Shown piece after piece: positions 35,045-43,368 of a stretch of DNA of 64,000 nucleotides (its first letter is position 1; each line of letters begins with the position of its first letter). Origin of the DNA: Nocardia transvalensis NBRC 15921 (GTDB lineage Bacteria; Actinomycetota; Actinomycetes; Mycobacteriales; Mycobacteriaceae); NCBI RefSeq assembly GCF_000308875.1, contig NZ_BAGL01000045.1:35094-99093 (forward strand), given 5' to 3'. Made by a program: the position numbers and the translations under genes. Below the pieces are notes generated by a model. The model worked only from the letters and a program-made list of their open reading frames with translations. It did no database searches and was not told the origin of the DNA.

Positions 35045-35827
35045 TCATACGAGGCTCCGCTCCCAGACCATCCACGGACGGTCACCGACGTGGTAGGCGG
35101 CGTCGAGTTCCGCGCGCTCCTTGAACGTGTCGGCGGGCTTCCAGAAACCCTGGTGCTGATAGCCGAGCAGGCGGCCCTGCGCGGCGAGCGCGCCGCACGC
35201 GTCCTCGACCAGATCGCCGCCCGGCGGCAGCAGGTCGAACACCTCCTGGGTGAGGACGAAGAAGCCGCCGTTCTCCCAGATCGGCAGCCGCGATACCGGC
35301 GTGATGTGCTCGACCTCGCCCGCCGCGTTGACGTCGACGCAGTGGAACGACGACTGCGGCGGCACGATCATCATCGACGCGGCGGCCCCGGAGAACACGC
35401 ACTTGTCGATCATCTCGTCGAGCGGGGCGTCGGTGAGCACATCGGCGTAGTTGGCCAGGAAGTACTCCTCGCCGGCGAGGTGTTCGCGCACCCGGCGCAG
35501 CCGCTCGCCGATCGCGGACTCCAGGCCCGTGTCGACGAAGGTGATCGTCCAGTCGCTGATGTCGGAGCCCAGCAGCTCGACCTGCCCGGAACGGATGACG
35601 AAGTCGTTGGACGCGGATTCCTCGTAGGTGAGGAAGAAGTTCTTGATGTGGGCTGCGCCGTAGCCCAGGCACAGGATGAAATCCGTGTGCCCGAAGTGCG
35701 CGTAGTAGCGCATGACGTGCCAGATCAGCGGTCGCGGTCCGACCATCTGCATGGGCTTGGGCACCGGATCACCGGAGCCGCCGCGCATGCGCATGCCGTA
35801 ACCGCCACAGAACAGGACTACTTTCAT
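35045..35827 (-). CDS. rfbF: Glucose-1-phosphate cytidylyltransferase
   Basis: A 260-residue nucleotidyltransferase making CDP-glucose from glucose-1-phosphate and CTP. The N-terminal signature LFCGGYGMRMRG with PKPMQMVGPRPLIWHVMRYYAHFGHTDF is typical of RfbF, and the middle segment with DWTITFVDTGLESAIGERLRRV is specific to this subfamily. It ends FWKPADTFKERAELDA. Its ATG overlaps the methyltransferase stop (ATGA). This gene sets the operon as probably CDP-sugar based. Confidence 0.9.
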   Translation of the reverse strand: MKVVLFCGGYGMRMRGGSGDPVPKPMQMVGPRPLIWHVMRYYAHFGHTDFILCLGYGAAHIKNFFLTYEESASNDFVIRSGQVELLGSDISDWTITFVDTGLESAIGERLRRVREHLAGEEYFLANYADVLTDAPLDEMIDKCVFSGAAASMMIVPPQSSFHCVDVNAAGEVEHITPVSRLPIWENGGFFVLTQEVFDLLPPGGDLVEDACGALAAQGRLLGYQHQGFWKPADTFKERAELDAAYHVGDRPWMVWERSLV

Positions 35828-37062
35828 CTCCGGCCCCCGGAAAAATCGGCGTGATGCAGGATGGGCAGCGGATACACGAGTTCCGCGCCCCAGTCGCCGA
35901 TATGCCGCAACTGTGCGGTGATCTCGGCTTCCAGATTCCACGGCAGCGCCACCACCACGTCGGGCCGGTCGGCGTCGATGCGGTCGGGCGGATGGATCGG
36001 GATCCGGGTGCCCGGGGTGTAGCGGCCGTGCTTGTAGGGATTGCGATCGACGGTGTAGGCCAGCAGATCCGGCCGGATACCGCAGTAGTTGAGCAGCGTA
36101 TTGCCCTTGCCCGGGGCGCCGTAACCCACGACGCGCCGCCCGGCGGAGCGGCAGTCCAGCAGGAAGCGCAGCAGTTCGTGGCGCACCTGCTCGGCCCGCG
36201 TGCGCAGGCCGGAATAACCGGTGGCACAGTGCAATCCGGCCTGCCGCTCGGTGTCCATCAGATGCGCGACCCGGGGCGTGGCCGTCGCGACGGCCGCCGG
36301 GCGCGCCCACACCCGCAGCGAACCGCCGTGGGTGTCCAGCAGTTCCACGTCCACCACCGACAGGCCCGCCGTCGCCAGCGCGTGCTGTGCCGACAGCAGC
36401 GTGTAGTACTGGAAGTGCTCGTGGTAGATCGTGTCGAATTGGCCGAGCCGCACCAGGTTCAGGGCGTGGTGCACCTCGATCGACAGCCAGCCGTCGTCGG
36501 CCAGCAGCTCCCGCAGCGCCCGGGTGAACCCGAGTAGATCCGGTACGTGCGCGTAGACGTTGTTGGCCACCACCAGATTCGCCGGTCCGTAGTCGGCGCG
36601 GATCTTCTCCGCGAGCGACTGGTCGAGGAATGCCGTCACCGTCGGGACGCCGCGCTCGCGGGCGGCGGCGCCGACGTTGACCGAGGGCTCGATGCCCAGG
36701 CAGCCCACGCCGGCGGCGACCGCGTGGCGCAGCAGGTAGCCGTCGTTGCTGGCGACCTCGACGATCAGCGACTTCGGTCCCAGGCCGAGCTTCGTGATCG
36801 CTTGGGTGACAAAGGTTTCGGCGTGTCGCACCCAGCTGTCGGAGTAGGAGGAGAAGTAGGCGTACTCGGTGAACGTCTCCTCCGGGGTGATCAGCGCGGG
36901 GATCTGCAGTAGCAGGCAGTCCTCGCACAGGCGTAGATGCAGCGGATACGTCGGCTCGGGGAGATCGAGTTCCGCGGCGGTCAGGAATTTCTCGCACGGG
37001 GGTGTCGCGCCCAGATCGAGCACGCTCACCAGCCGGTCGGAATTACACAGGCGGCATCGCAC
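35824..37062 (-). CDS. Sugar C-methyltransferase (NovU/TylC3-like)
   Basis: A 412-residue SAM-dependent methyltransferase, first gene of the activated-sugar operon. It has an N-terminal zinc part (CRLCNSD and LCEDCLLLQI), the SAM loop LIVEVASNDGYLLRHAVAAGVGCLGIEPS (about 104-130), EVHHALNLVRLGQFDTIYHEHFQYYT around the active-site His/Glu, and a C-terminal domain with VVGYGAPGKGNTLLNYCG. Relatives put a C-methyl group at C3 of a 4-keto sugar. GTG 37062 is the start that the Cys motif requires; the ORF runs further upstream only through repeat DNA. Confidence 0.88.
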   Translation of the reverse strand: MRCRLCNSDRLVSVLDLGATPPCEKFLTAAELDLPEPTYPLHLRLCEDCLLLQIPALITPEETFTEYAYFSSYSDSWVRHAETFVTQAITKLGLGPKSLIVEVASNDGYLLRHAVAAGVGCLGIEPSVNVGAAARERGVPTVTAFLDQSLAEKIRADYGPANLVVANNVYAHVPDLLGFTRALRELLADDGWLSIEVHHALNLVRLGQFDTIYHEHFQYYTLLSAQHALATAGLSVVDVELLDTHGGSLRVWARPAAVATATPRVAHLMDTERQAGLHCATGYSGLRTRAEQVRHELLRFLLDCRSAGRRVVGYGAPGKGNTLLNYCGIRPDLLAYTVDRNPYKHGRYTPGTRIPIHPPDRIDADRPDVVVALPWNLEAEITAQLRHIGDWGAELVYPLPILHHADFSGGRR

Positions 37063-37683
37063 GAGAAATTCCCCACCTTTCGCCAAGGCCGGTCCCGGCC
37101 GGAAGCGTGCCGGGATGACATTCAGGAGTGTGCCCCGAATGACCATCGGGACCATGTCCGAATGACCGTCGGGAACGTGTCCGGATGATCATCAGGAAAC
37201 GCGCCGCGATGATCATCGGGTCGGCATCGACCCGGGACAACCATCAGGTCGGCATCGACGATGCCTACGTTACAACAGGATTCCCGCATTTTTCGGCGAG
37301 CGCCGGGGACCTTCGAACCGTATTTCGGTCGGTTTTTCTCCCAGGCCTGCGGGAGCATTCCGGTAGCTAACCGGCGAACCTTTCACGGCAAAGGCCCCGA
37401 TTGCGAGATTTGCCTGTCGCGCCGTTCGTACCAGCTGGTTCTCATCGATTGGGGGAGGTGGGGATTCGAACAGGGAACCGGTTGCCACGTTTCCCGCTAA
37501 GGCCGAGATACCGTGTGCCTCCGCCATTTCGGGCGCGCGCGCCGAAGATCGAGCCCGTAACATTCCCGTTCGGGTAGGCGACACACCGTCGAACCCATCG
37601 GCTGTCAGGGATTGTGCAGCCTCTGGGGGATCGGTCAGTGGGGATCGAAGCCGAGTTCTCCCGTGGGGGAGGTGTATTCATTC
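37063..37683. other. Intergenic region with degenerate repeat array
   Basis: This 621-base stretch between divergent polysaccharide genes has no convincing gene. Its first 200 bases are a palindrome with six imperfect repeats (listed separately). The remaining part should contain the promoters of both the sugar operon and the sugar transferase gene. A stretch near 37450 with GATTCGAAC looks like a tRNA T-loop but has no paired stem. Confidence 0.65.
37093..37257. repeat. Palindrome with six degenerate 22-29-base repeats
   Basis: A family palindrome (37093-37115; TCCCGGC... to ...GCCGGGA) has a changed loop. From its inner half starts a run of six imperfect units (37107-37129, 37130-37154, 37155-37176, 37177-37200, 37201-37229, 37230-37257), each like GTGYCCGRATGAYCATCGGG. 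Confidence 0.7.
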
Positions 37684-39171
37684 ATGAGTTTCGAACTTCG
37701 TTCCGGTGCGGTCACGCCCGTGCCGGGCGCGCCGCGGTCCGAACGCGAGCGCTGGCAAGCGGAATACGCCCGAAAGCTGTGGGCCGGTGACCTACTCGTC
37801 GTGGGTCTCGTGGTCGCGGCCGCGCAGGTGATCCGCTTCGGTGGGCCGGTGGATCCGCCGCTGGCCACCACGCTACCGCTGGAAGTCCGCTACACCGCCG
37901 TCTCGCTCCTGCTGGTGCTGGTCTGGGGAGCCTTCCTCGCCGGCGCGGGCACGCGATCGCCGCGTGTAATCGGCAGCGGCACAGAGGAATACCGTCGCCT
38001 GGTCGCCGCGACGCTCCGCCTGTTCGGCCTGATCGCGATCCTGTCGCTGATCTTCCGCTTCGATATCGCGCGCGGCTATCTCGCGATCGCGCTACCGCTG
38101 GGGCTGGCCGGGCTGATGGTGGAGCGCTGGCTGTGGCGGCGCTGGGTCTCGGTGCGCCGGATGGCCGGGCGATGCGGGATCCGGGTGCTCGTGGTGGGCA
38201 GCCGCGGCGCCGCGGCGGCGATGGTCGCCGCCTTCTCCCGGGATCCCGGATCGGGCTATCACGTCGTCGGGGTCTGCACCCCGGACGGGGCGGCCCCGGA
38301 TATCGAGGTCGGCGGGCGCACGATTCCCGTTGTGGGAGACGACCGCTCGGTCGTCGAGGCCGTGCGGGCGACCGGCGCCGATACGGTCGCGGTCACCGCC
38401 ACCGACAACCTCGGCCCGGCCGACTTCCGCCATCTGGCATGGGAATTGGATCCACCGGGGGTCGAGCTGATCGTCGCGCCCGGCCTGGTCGACATCGCGG
38501 GAACGCGGCTCACCCACCGGCTGGTCGCGGATATGCCGATGCTCCATGTCGAGAAGCCGCAATACGACCGTGCCAAATCGACCGGGAAGGCGGTGTTCGA
38601 CCTCTGTTTCGCCGGGGGCGCGCTGCTGGCCATCGCGCCGGTGCTGGTCGCCATCGCGGTGGCGGTCAAGTTCACGAGTCCGGGGCCGGTGTTCTACCGC
38701 TCGGAGCGCATCGGCCGCGACGGCAAGCCGTTCCGCATGATCAAGTTCCGCAGCATGTACGTCGACGCCGACGCGCACGTGGCGAAGCTGATCGCGGCCG
38801 CGGGCGGCAATCCGCTGTTCTTCAAGATGCGCGACGATCCGCGGGTCACCTCGGTGGGCCGGCTGATCCGCAAGTACTCACTCGACGAGCTGCCGCAGTT
38901 CTTCAACGTGCTGCGCGGCGATATGAGCGTGGTCGGCCCGCGCCCGCAGGTCCGCCGGGAGGTGGACAGCTACGACGGCATGATGCGCCGGCGGTTGCTG
39001 GTGAAACCGGGCGTCACCGGCCTGTGGCAGGTGAGCGGCCGCTCGGACCTGTCGATCGAGGACGCCATGCGGCTGGACCTGTCCTATGTGGAGAACTGGT
39101 CCATGGTGCTCGACCTGCTGCTGATCGCCCGGACGATCGGGGCCGTGACAAAGGGGGACGGGGCGTACTGA
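37684..39171 (+). CDS. Polyprenyl-phosphate sugar-1-phosphate transferase
   Basis: A 495-residue initiating transferase of the WbaP/exopolysaccharide PHPT family. Four N-terminal helices (about 30-140) are followed by a CoA-binding-like Rossmann part (about 165-300), one helix (about 325-347) and the catalytic domain (about 350-495). The catalytic domain holds ERIGRDGKPFRMIKFRSM, KYSLDELPQFFNVLRGDMSVVGPRPQ and KPGVTGLWQVSGRSD. It transfers a sugar-phosphate from UDP- or CDP-sugar to undecaprenyl phosphate, starting the repeat unit. ATG 37684 has a GGGAGG upstream. It is the obvious first step for the nearby Wzx/Wzy system. Confidence 0.92.
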   Translation: MSFELRSGAVTPVPGAPRSERERWQAEYARKLWAGDLLVVGLVVAAAQVIRFGGPVDPPLATTLPLEVRYTAVSLLLVLVWGAFLAGAGTRSPRVIGSGTEEYRRLVAATLRLFGLIAILSLIFRFDIARGYLAIALPLGLAGLMVERWLWRRWVSVRRMAGRCGIRVLVVGSRGAAAAMVAAFSRDPGSGYHVVGVCTPDGAAPDIEVGGRTIPVVGDDRSVVEAVRATGADTVAVTATDNLGPADFRHLAWELDPPGVELIVAPGLVDIAGTRLTHRLVADMPMLHVEKPQYDRAKSTGKAVFDLCFAGGALLAIAPVLVAIAVAVKFTSPGPVFYRSERIGRDGKPFRMIKFRSMYVDADAHVAKLIAAAGGNPLFFKMRDDPRVTSVGRLIRKYSLDELPQFFNVLRGDMSVVGPRPQVRREVDSYDGMMRRRLLVKPGVTGLWQVSGRSDLSIEDAMRLDLSYVENWSMVLDLLLIARTIGAVTKGDGAY

Positions 39172-39178
39172 CCGTCGA

Positions 39179-39207
39179 GTGAACATCATTTAGTAAAAGA
39201 TGTTCAC
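39179..39207. promoter_or_regulatory. Palindrome upstream of P450 gene
   Basis: GTGAACATC (39179-39187) and GATGTTCAC (39199-39207) are perfect 9-bp arms around an 11-base AT-rich spacer. It lies upstream of the KstR-like box and may bind a second regulator, such as the TetR protein at 40641. Confidence 0.6.
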
Positions 39208-39235
39208 AAAACGGGTGTGGTGTGGTTCACTCCTG

Positions 39236-39249
39236 TGGAACGTGTTCCA
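39236..39249. promoter_or_regulatory. KstR-like operator
   Basis: TGGAACGTGTTCCA fits the KstR consensus TNNAACNNGTTNNA at every fixed position. It is 11 bases before the P450 start codon, overlapping the region of the transcription start and abutting the Shine-Dalgarno sequence. Confidence 0.8.
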
Positions 39250-39260
39250 AAGGAGGTACC

Positions 39261-40487
39261 GTGTCAGCCCCGTCCATCTCCCACGACTTCGATTTCACCG
39301 ATCCCGACCTGCTGTCCACCCGCCTGCCCGTCGAGGAGTGGGCGGAACTGCGCAAGGCCGCGCCCGTCTGGTGGGTCGACCAGCCCAACGGCGTCAGCGG
39401 CTTCGACGACGGCGGCTACTGGGTCGTCAGCAAGCTCGACCAGATCAAGGAGATCTCCAAGAACTCCGAGGTCTACTCCACCCACGAGAACACCGCGGTG
39501 ATCCGGTTCAACGGCGACATCACCCGCGAGGAGATCGAGATCCAGCGCGCCATGCTGGTGAACACCGATCCGCCGGCGCACGACAAGCTGCGGCGCATCA
39601 TCTCCCGCGGGTTCACCCCGCGCGCGGTGCAGAGCCTGCGCGAGGCGCTGGTCGAGCGGGCGGAGCGAATCGTCCACGAAGCCAAGAAGACCGGCGGCGG
39701 CGACTTCGTACAGCAGGTGGCGGCCGAGCTGCCGCTGCAGGCGATCGCGGAACTGCTCGGCGTGCCGCAGGAGGACCGCGGCAAGCTGTTCGACTGGTCC
39801 AACCAGATGATGGGCTACGACGACCCGCAGTACCAGGACACCTACCGGATGGCCAATGCCGAGGTCATGGGCTACGCCTGGAATCTGTCCGAGGAGCGCC
39901 GCAAGTGCCCGGCCGACGATATCGTCAGCCAGCTGGTCAGCGCGGACGTCGACGGCGAGGCGCTCGGCTCGGAGGAGTTCGCCTGGTTCGTCATCCTGCT
40001 GGCGGTCGCCGGTAACGAGACCACCCGCAACGCCACGACGCACGGGATGAAGGCGTTCATCGACTTCCCGGAGCAGTGGGAGCTGTACAAGGCCGAGCGC
40101 CCGCGCACCGCGCCGGACGAGATCGTGCGGTGGGCCACGCCGGTGATCGCCTTCCAGCGGACGACGTTGCAGGACACCGTTCTCGACGGCCAGGAGATCA
40201 AGAAGGGCCAGCGGGTCGGGCTGTTCTACGCCTCGGCGAACTTCGACGAGGAACACTTCGACAAGCCGTTCGAATTCGACGTGATGCGAAACCCCAACCC
40301 GCACGTCGGTTTCGGCGGCACCGGCACCCACTACTGCGTCGGGGCGAACCTGGCGCGGCTGCAGCTGGACCTGATCTTCAACGCGATCGCCGACGTGATG
40401 CCGAATCTGCGGCAGGTCTCCGAGCCGGTGCGGTTGCGGTCGGGCTGGCTGAACGGGATCAAGAGCTGGCAGGTCGCCTACGAATGA
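39261..40487 (+). CDS. cyp125: Cytochrome P450, CYP125 family (steroid C26/C27 monooxygenase)
   Basis: A 408-residue P450 close to mycobacterial CYP125, which oxidises the terminal side-chain carbon of cholesterol to start its breakdown. FDFTDPDLLSTRLPVEEWAELRKAAPVWW matches the CYP125 N-terminus. AVAGNETTRN is the I-helix oxygen site, DEIVRWATPV the ExxR helix, and FGGTGTHYCVGANLAR the heme-Cys loop. RSGWLNGIKSWQVAYE is the typical CYP125 end. GTG 39261 has a strong AGGAGGT Shine-Dalgarno sequence. The N-terminus is shorter than CYP125A1 by about 20 residues. The KstR-like operator upstream supports steroid-inducible control. Confidence 0.93.
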   Translation: MSAPSISHDFDFTDPDLLSTRLPVEEWAELRKAAPVWWVDQPNGVSGFDDGGYWVVSKLDQIKEISKNSEVYSTHENTAVIRFNGDITREEIEIQRAMLVNTDPPAHDKLRRIISRGFTPRAVQSLREALVERAERIVHEAKKTGGGDFVQQVAAELPLQAIAELLGVPQEDRGKLFDWSNQMMGYDDPQYQDTYRMANAEVMGYAWNLSEERRKCPADDIVSQLVSADVDGEALGSEEFAWFVILLAVAGNETTRNATTHGMKAFIDFPEQWELYKAERPRTAPDEIVRWATPVIAFQRTTLQDTVLDGQEIKKGQRVGLFYASANFDEEHFDKPFEFDVMRNPNPHVGFGGTGTHYCVGANLARLQLDLIFNAIADVMPNLRQVSEPVRLRSGWLNGIKSWQVAYE

Positions 40488-40640
40488 CGGCGCGCGCCGC
40501 CACCACAGGTCCGATCCGCGTGCCGGGGCCAGGCGTGCGAAGATCGACGTGGTGGCGGCGAAGCCGTTTCCGCGGAAGGCTTTCCCGGGTGCGCGGCGGG
40601 GCGGAGACGCGGGAGCGCGGTCCGGTGAGGGAGGCAGACG

Positions 40641-41363
40641 ATGAGTGAACCCGCACGCCGCGGCCGGATGCCCGCGGTCAGCGACGCGGATATCCGCCGG
40701 GTGGCGAGGGCGCTGCTGGTGGATCAGGGCCCCGAGGCGGTGACCCTGCGCGCGATTGCGCGCGATCTCGGCATCACCGCGCCCGCGCTGTACCGCTACT
40801 ACGCCTCGCGCGACGATCTGGTCGCGCGGCTGCGCAGCGATATCTGTGCCGACCTCGCCGCCGAACTGGCCACGCAGGTGGCGGAACTGCCCGACGACGG
40901 CGTGGTGCAGCTGTTCGCCATCTGCCGCGGCTTCCGGCACTGGGCGCTGGCGCACGCCCGCGAGTTCACCCTGGTGTTCGCCTCGCCGACGGGCGAGAGT
41001 CCCAGCGCCATGCGCCAATTCGACGAACCGTTCGGCCGCATCTTCCTGGAGGCGGCCGGGCGGCTGCTCACCACCTACGACATCGTCACCCCCGCGACCG
41101 ACGTCATTCCCGACGCGCTGCGCGAGGACCTGATCGGCTTCCAGACCGAACTGCTCGCCGTCCTCGCCGAATCGGGCCAGAAGTTCCCCGCCGAGAAGCT
41201 CGACCTCGGCGTCACCTACCTGATGATCACCTTCTGGGCCCGCCTGTACGGCCACGTGACCCTCGAGGTCTTCGGCAACTACCCGATCCCGGTGCGAGAT
41301 TCGGACGCCCTGTTCGACGCCACCCTGGTCGACCTGGTTCGGACCATCGGCCTGTCGGCCTGA
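40641..41363 (+). CDS. TetR-family regulator
   Basis: A 240-residue TetR regulator. The DNA-binding domain (about 15-62) includes LRAIARDLGITAPALYRYYASRDDLVARL. The C-terminal domain (about 85-235) fits the TetR C-terminal WHG-type domain seen in many mycolata repressors. It is 153 bases after the P450 gene in the same direction. It may control the P450 gene or itself through the 9-bp palindrome at 39179. Ligand unknown. The stop is 11 bases before a repeat array. Confidence 0.88.
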   Translation: MSEPARRGRMPAVSDADIRRVARALLVDQGPEAVTLRAIARDLGITAPALYRYYASRDDLVARLRSDICADLAAELATQVAELPDDGVVQLFAICRGFRHWALAHAREFTLVFASPTGESPSAMRQFDEPFGRIFLEAAGRLLTTYDIVTPATDVIPDALREDLIGFQTELLAVLAESGQKFPAEKLDLGVTYLMITFWARLYGHVTLEVFGNYPIPVRDSDALFDATLVDLVRTIGLSA

Positions 41364-41374
41364 ATCCTCCGTAG

Positions 41375-41567
41375 TTTCCGGCCAAAAGCGTGCCGGAAAC
41401 CAGGTTGGGCCTGTCTCAATCAGGTCGAGCATGCCTCAACCAGGTTGGGCATGCCTCAACCAGGTTGGGCATGTCTCAACCAGGTTGGGCCTGTCTCAAC
41501 CAGGTTGGGCCTGTCTCAACCAGGTCCGGCCTGTCTCAACCATTTTCCGGCGTGCTTTTGGCCGGAA
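41375..41567. repeat. 7 x 20-bp tandem array bracketed by inverted palindromes
   Basis: A left palindrome (41375-41399) and an inverted right palindrome (41543-41567) enclose seven units of exactly 20 bp (41401-41540), typical unit CAGGTTGGGCCTGTCTCAAC. Units 3 to 6 differ by one or two bases; the outer ones have more changes. The right end abuts the TGA stop of the exporter gene. Confidence 0.92.
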
Positions 41568-43037
41568 TCAGCCGGCGGTCTCCAGGACCGGGCGGCGGAT
41601 TCCCTTGAAGCGACGCAGGATTCGGGGCTGGCGCAGGAAGCGAGCCATCCACTCGCCGAGGGTTACGCCGGCGGCCAGGGCACAGCCGACACCGAGCGCG
41701 GCGAGCATCTGGTTGAGGCCGAGCAACTGCTGGTCGTTCAGGAGAGCCGACAGGCCGCGGTAGACCTTCAGACCCGGCAGCAGGGGAGTAATTCCCGCGA
41801 CCGCGACGACCAACGGCGGAGTCAGCGCGCGGCGGGCCATCAGACCACCGGCGAGACCGACGACCGTCGCGGCCACACCCGAGGAGACGACGGGCCCGAA
41901 GTCGGCGTACTGCACGAACAGATAGCAGATCGTGGCCGACATACCGCTGATGGCCGCGGCGGCGAGGGCCCGGCGCTCGGCGTAGCAGGCCAGCGAGAAC
42001 GCCAGCGAGGCGACGGCACCGGCGATCAGCTTCACCGGGAGGTTGGTGATGTCGTAGGACGACGACGACATATCGATCGGCGGCGACACCGCGCCCAGCA
42101 GGGTGGCGGCGCGCAGGGCCAGGGCGACGCCGGCGATGATGCCGCCGGTCATCACCAGCAGTTCGAGCATGCGGGCCGCCGCCGTGATCGGCGCGCCCGT
42201 GATGGCGTCCTCGACCGAGCCCACCAGGCTCAACCCACTGAGCAGCACCGTGATCCCGGCCGCCACGATCAGGGACGGATTGGTCTCGACCTTGCCGCCG
42301 AAGGTGGCGAGCAGGATGGCCGGCACGGTCGCGACCGCGCCGCCGACCATGTGCTGGAAGAAGAACGGCAGGCCCTTGCTGTTGAGATAGCTGTTGGCCC
42401 GGTAGATCGCGGAGGTCGTCACGAAGCTCACCGCGGCGAGCAGCACGCCGCCGCCGAGCAGCAGCGCGATCGACGCCGCCATGAGCGCCCAGCCGAACGT
42501 CGCGACCCAGCGGCTGTAGGGGTGCGGGGCGGTGGTGATCGCCTCGAGCGCCTCGAGCGCGTCCTCCGGCGACATGAGCTCGCGGCGGATGCGGCGGGTG
42601 AGCCGGTCGACGGCGGCCAGCCGGGTGAAGTCCAGCGAGCGGTAGTTCACGATCCGCATGGTGCTGGCGGGCGGCAGCGTCGGCCCGCGGTCGGCCGAGA
42701 TGCGGATCGAATTGTAGGTGACGTCGACGTCGACCTGCGACAAACCGTATGTGGCGGCGATGAATTCGACCTGCGTCGTGGTGTCGGTGACGGCGGTGCC
42801 GGCGGACAGCACGACCTCGCCGACGCGCTCCGCGAGGTCGAGCACCTGGGTGACGCGGGCGTCGTCGGTCAGGTCGATCGGCTGCAGCGGCGCGGGCGCC
42901 TCCACCACGGCGTCGGCGGTGGCGTGGCGCTCGGCGACGAGTCTGTCGACCACCTTGTGGAGGACACGCCGCATCCGCGCCGGACGCTCGGGTTTCGGCG
43001 CGTAACGGATCACTACCGTATCCACGTCATCACTCAC
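41568..43037 (-). CDS. Threonine/serine exporter family protein (ThrE-like)
   Basis: A 489-residue membrane protein with the two ThrE parts. A cytoplasmic N-terminal domain (about 1-155), with FIAATYGLSQVDVDVTYNSIRIS and ITTAPHPYSRWVATFGWALMAASIALLLGG, leads into ten predicted helices (about 160-460). Such proteins export threonine and serine in corynebacteria. GTG 43037 is chosen because TATGTT lies 7 bases upstream and no Shine-Dalgarno sequence is present; ATG 43049 is possible. Its TGA stop is immediately followed by a repeat palindrome. Confidence 0.85.
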   Translation of the reverse strand: MSDDVDTVVIRYAPKPERPARMRRVLHKVVDRLVAERHATADAVVEAPAPLQPIDLTDDARVTQVLDLAERVGEVVLSAGTAVTDTTTQVEFIAATYGLSQVDVDVTYNSIRISADRGPTLPPASTMRIVNYRSLDFTRLAAVDRLTRRIRRELMSPEDALEALEAITTAPHPYSRWVATFGWALMAASIALLLGGGVLLAAVSFVTTSAIYRANSYLNSKGLPFFFQHMVGGAVATVPAILLATFGGKVETNPSLIVAAGITVLLSGLSLVGSVEDAITGAPITAAARMLELLVMTGGIIAGVALALRAATLLGAVSPPIDMSSSSYDITNLPVKLIAGAVASLAFSLACYAERRALAAAAISGMSATICYLFVQYADFGPVVSSGVAATVVGLAGGLMARRALTPPLVVAVAGITPLLPGLKVYRGLSALLNDQQLLGLNQMLAALGVGCALAAGVTLGEWMARFLRQPRILRRFKGIRRPVLETAG

Positions 43038-43044
43038 ACAGTGC

Positions 43045-43050
43045 AACATA
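43045..43050 (-). promoter_or_regulatory. Candidate -10 box of exporter gene
   Basis: On the minus strand TATGTT lies seven bases before GTG 43037. CTGACG about 17 bases further upstream is a partial -35 match. Confidence 0.4.
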
Positions 43051-43356
43051 GAGACTGGGTCGCGATCCGTCAGCCTCGGCTCGCTCCGGCGATGGTCACG
43101 ATTGCGCTGGTTCCGCGGGCGTGCCCGCAACGTTTTTCCAGCTCAGGGGTGGTGTACTCCGGAATCGGAACGATCTCCGCCGGGCGTGGGTGTGGCGAAA
43201 ATGGCACTGCGAGCGCCCCGGGAATCCGCCCCGGCGAGCGAACCGCCCGGTCGGCGAAACCTTCTGCGAGCGTGCCGGTCTGTAGGCCGGACGCGGGGGT
43301 GCGGAGACGAAATCGTGTCGTGGGTTACGGATCGGTTATTCGAAGGCCGTGGCGGC

Positions 43357-43362
43357 TATCGT
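43357..43362 (+). promoter_or_regulatory. Candidate -10 box of acyl-CoA oxidase gene
   Basis: TATCGT, then six bases, then ATG 43369, without a Shine-Dalgarno sequence; probably a leaderless transcript. Confidence 0.4.
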
Positions 43363-43368
43363 CAGGTC

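Larger units (their letters stand above)
43038..43368. other. Intergenic region between divergent genes
   Basis: These 331 bases hold two candidate -10 boxes at the edges and one hairpin, GCGGGC-GT-GCCCGC at 43115-43128, followed on the plus strand by AACGTTTTT. No gene is seen. The hairpin looks like a terminator or attenuator for the acyl-CoA oxidase transcript, but no upstream plus-strand gene explains it. Confidence 0.5.

Noticed and set aside
36997..37155. N-terminal extension of the methyltransferase up to 37155
   Set aside because: The added residues come from the repeat array, and the Cys-motif start at GTG 37062 fits the family.
37440..37500. GATTCGAAC stretch like a tRNA T-loop
   Set aside because: The flanking bases do not form a T-stem on either strand and no acceptor or anticodon arm is found.
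41401..41540. Regular direct repeats that could suggest a CRISPR array
   Set aside because: Units are 20 bp and contiguous with no unique spacers, and no cas genes are in the window.
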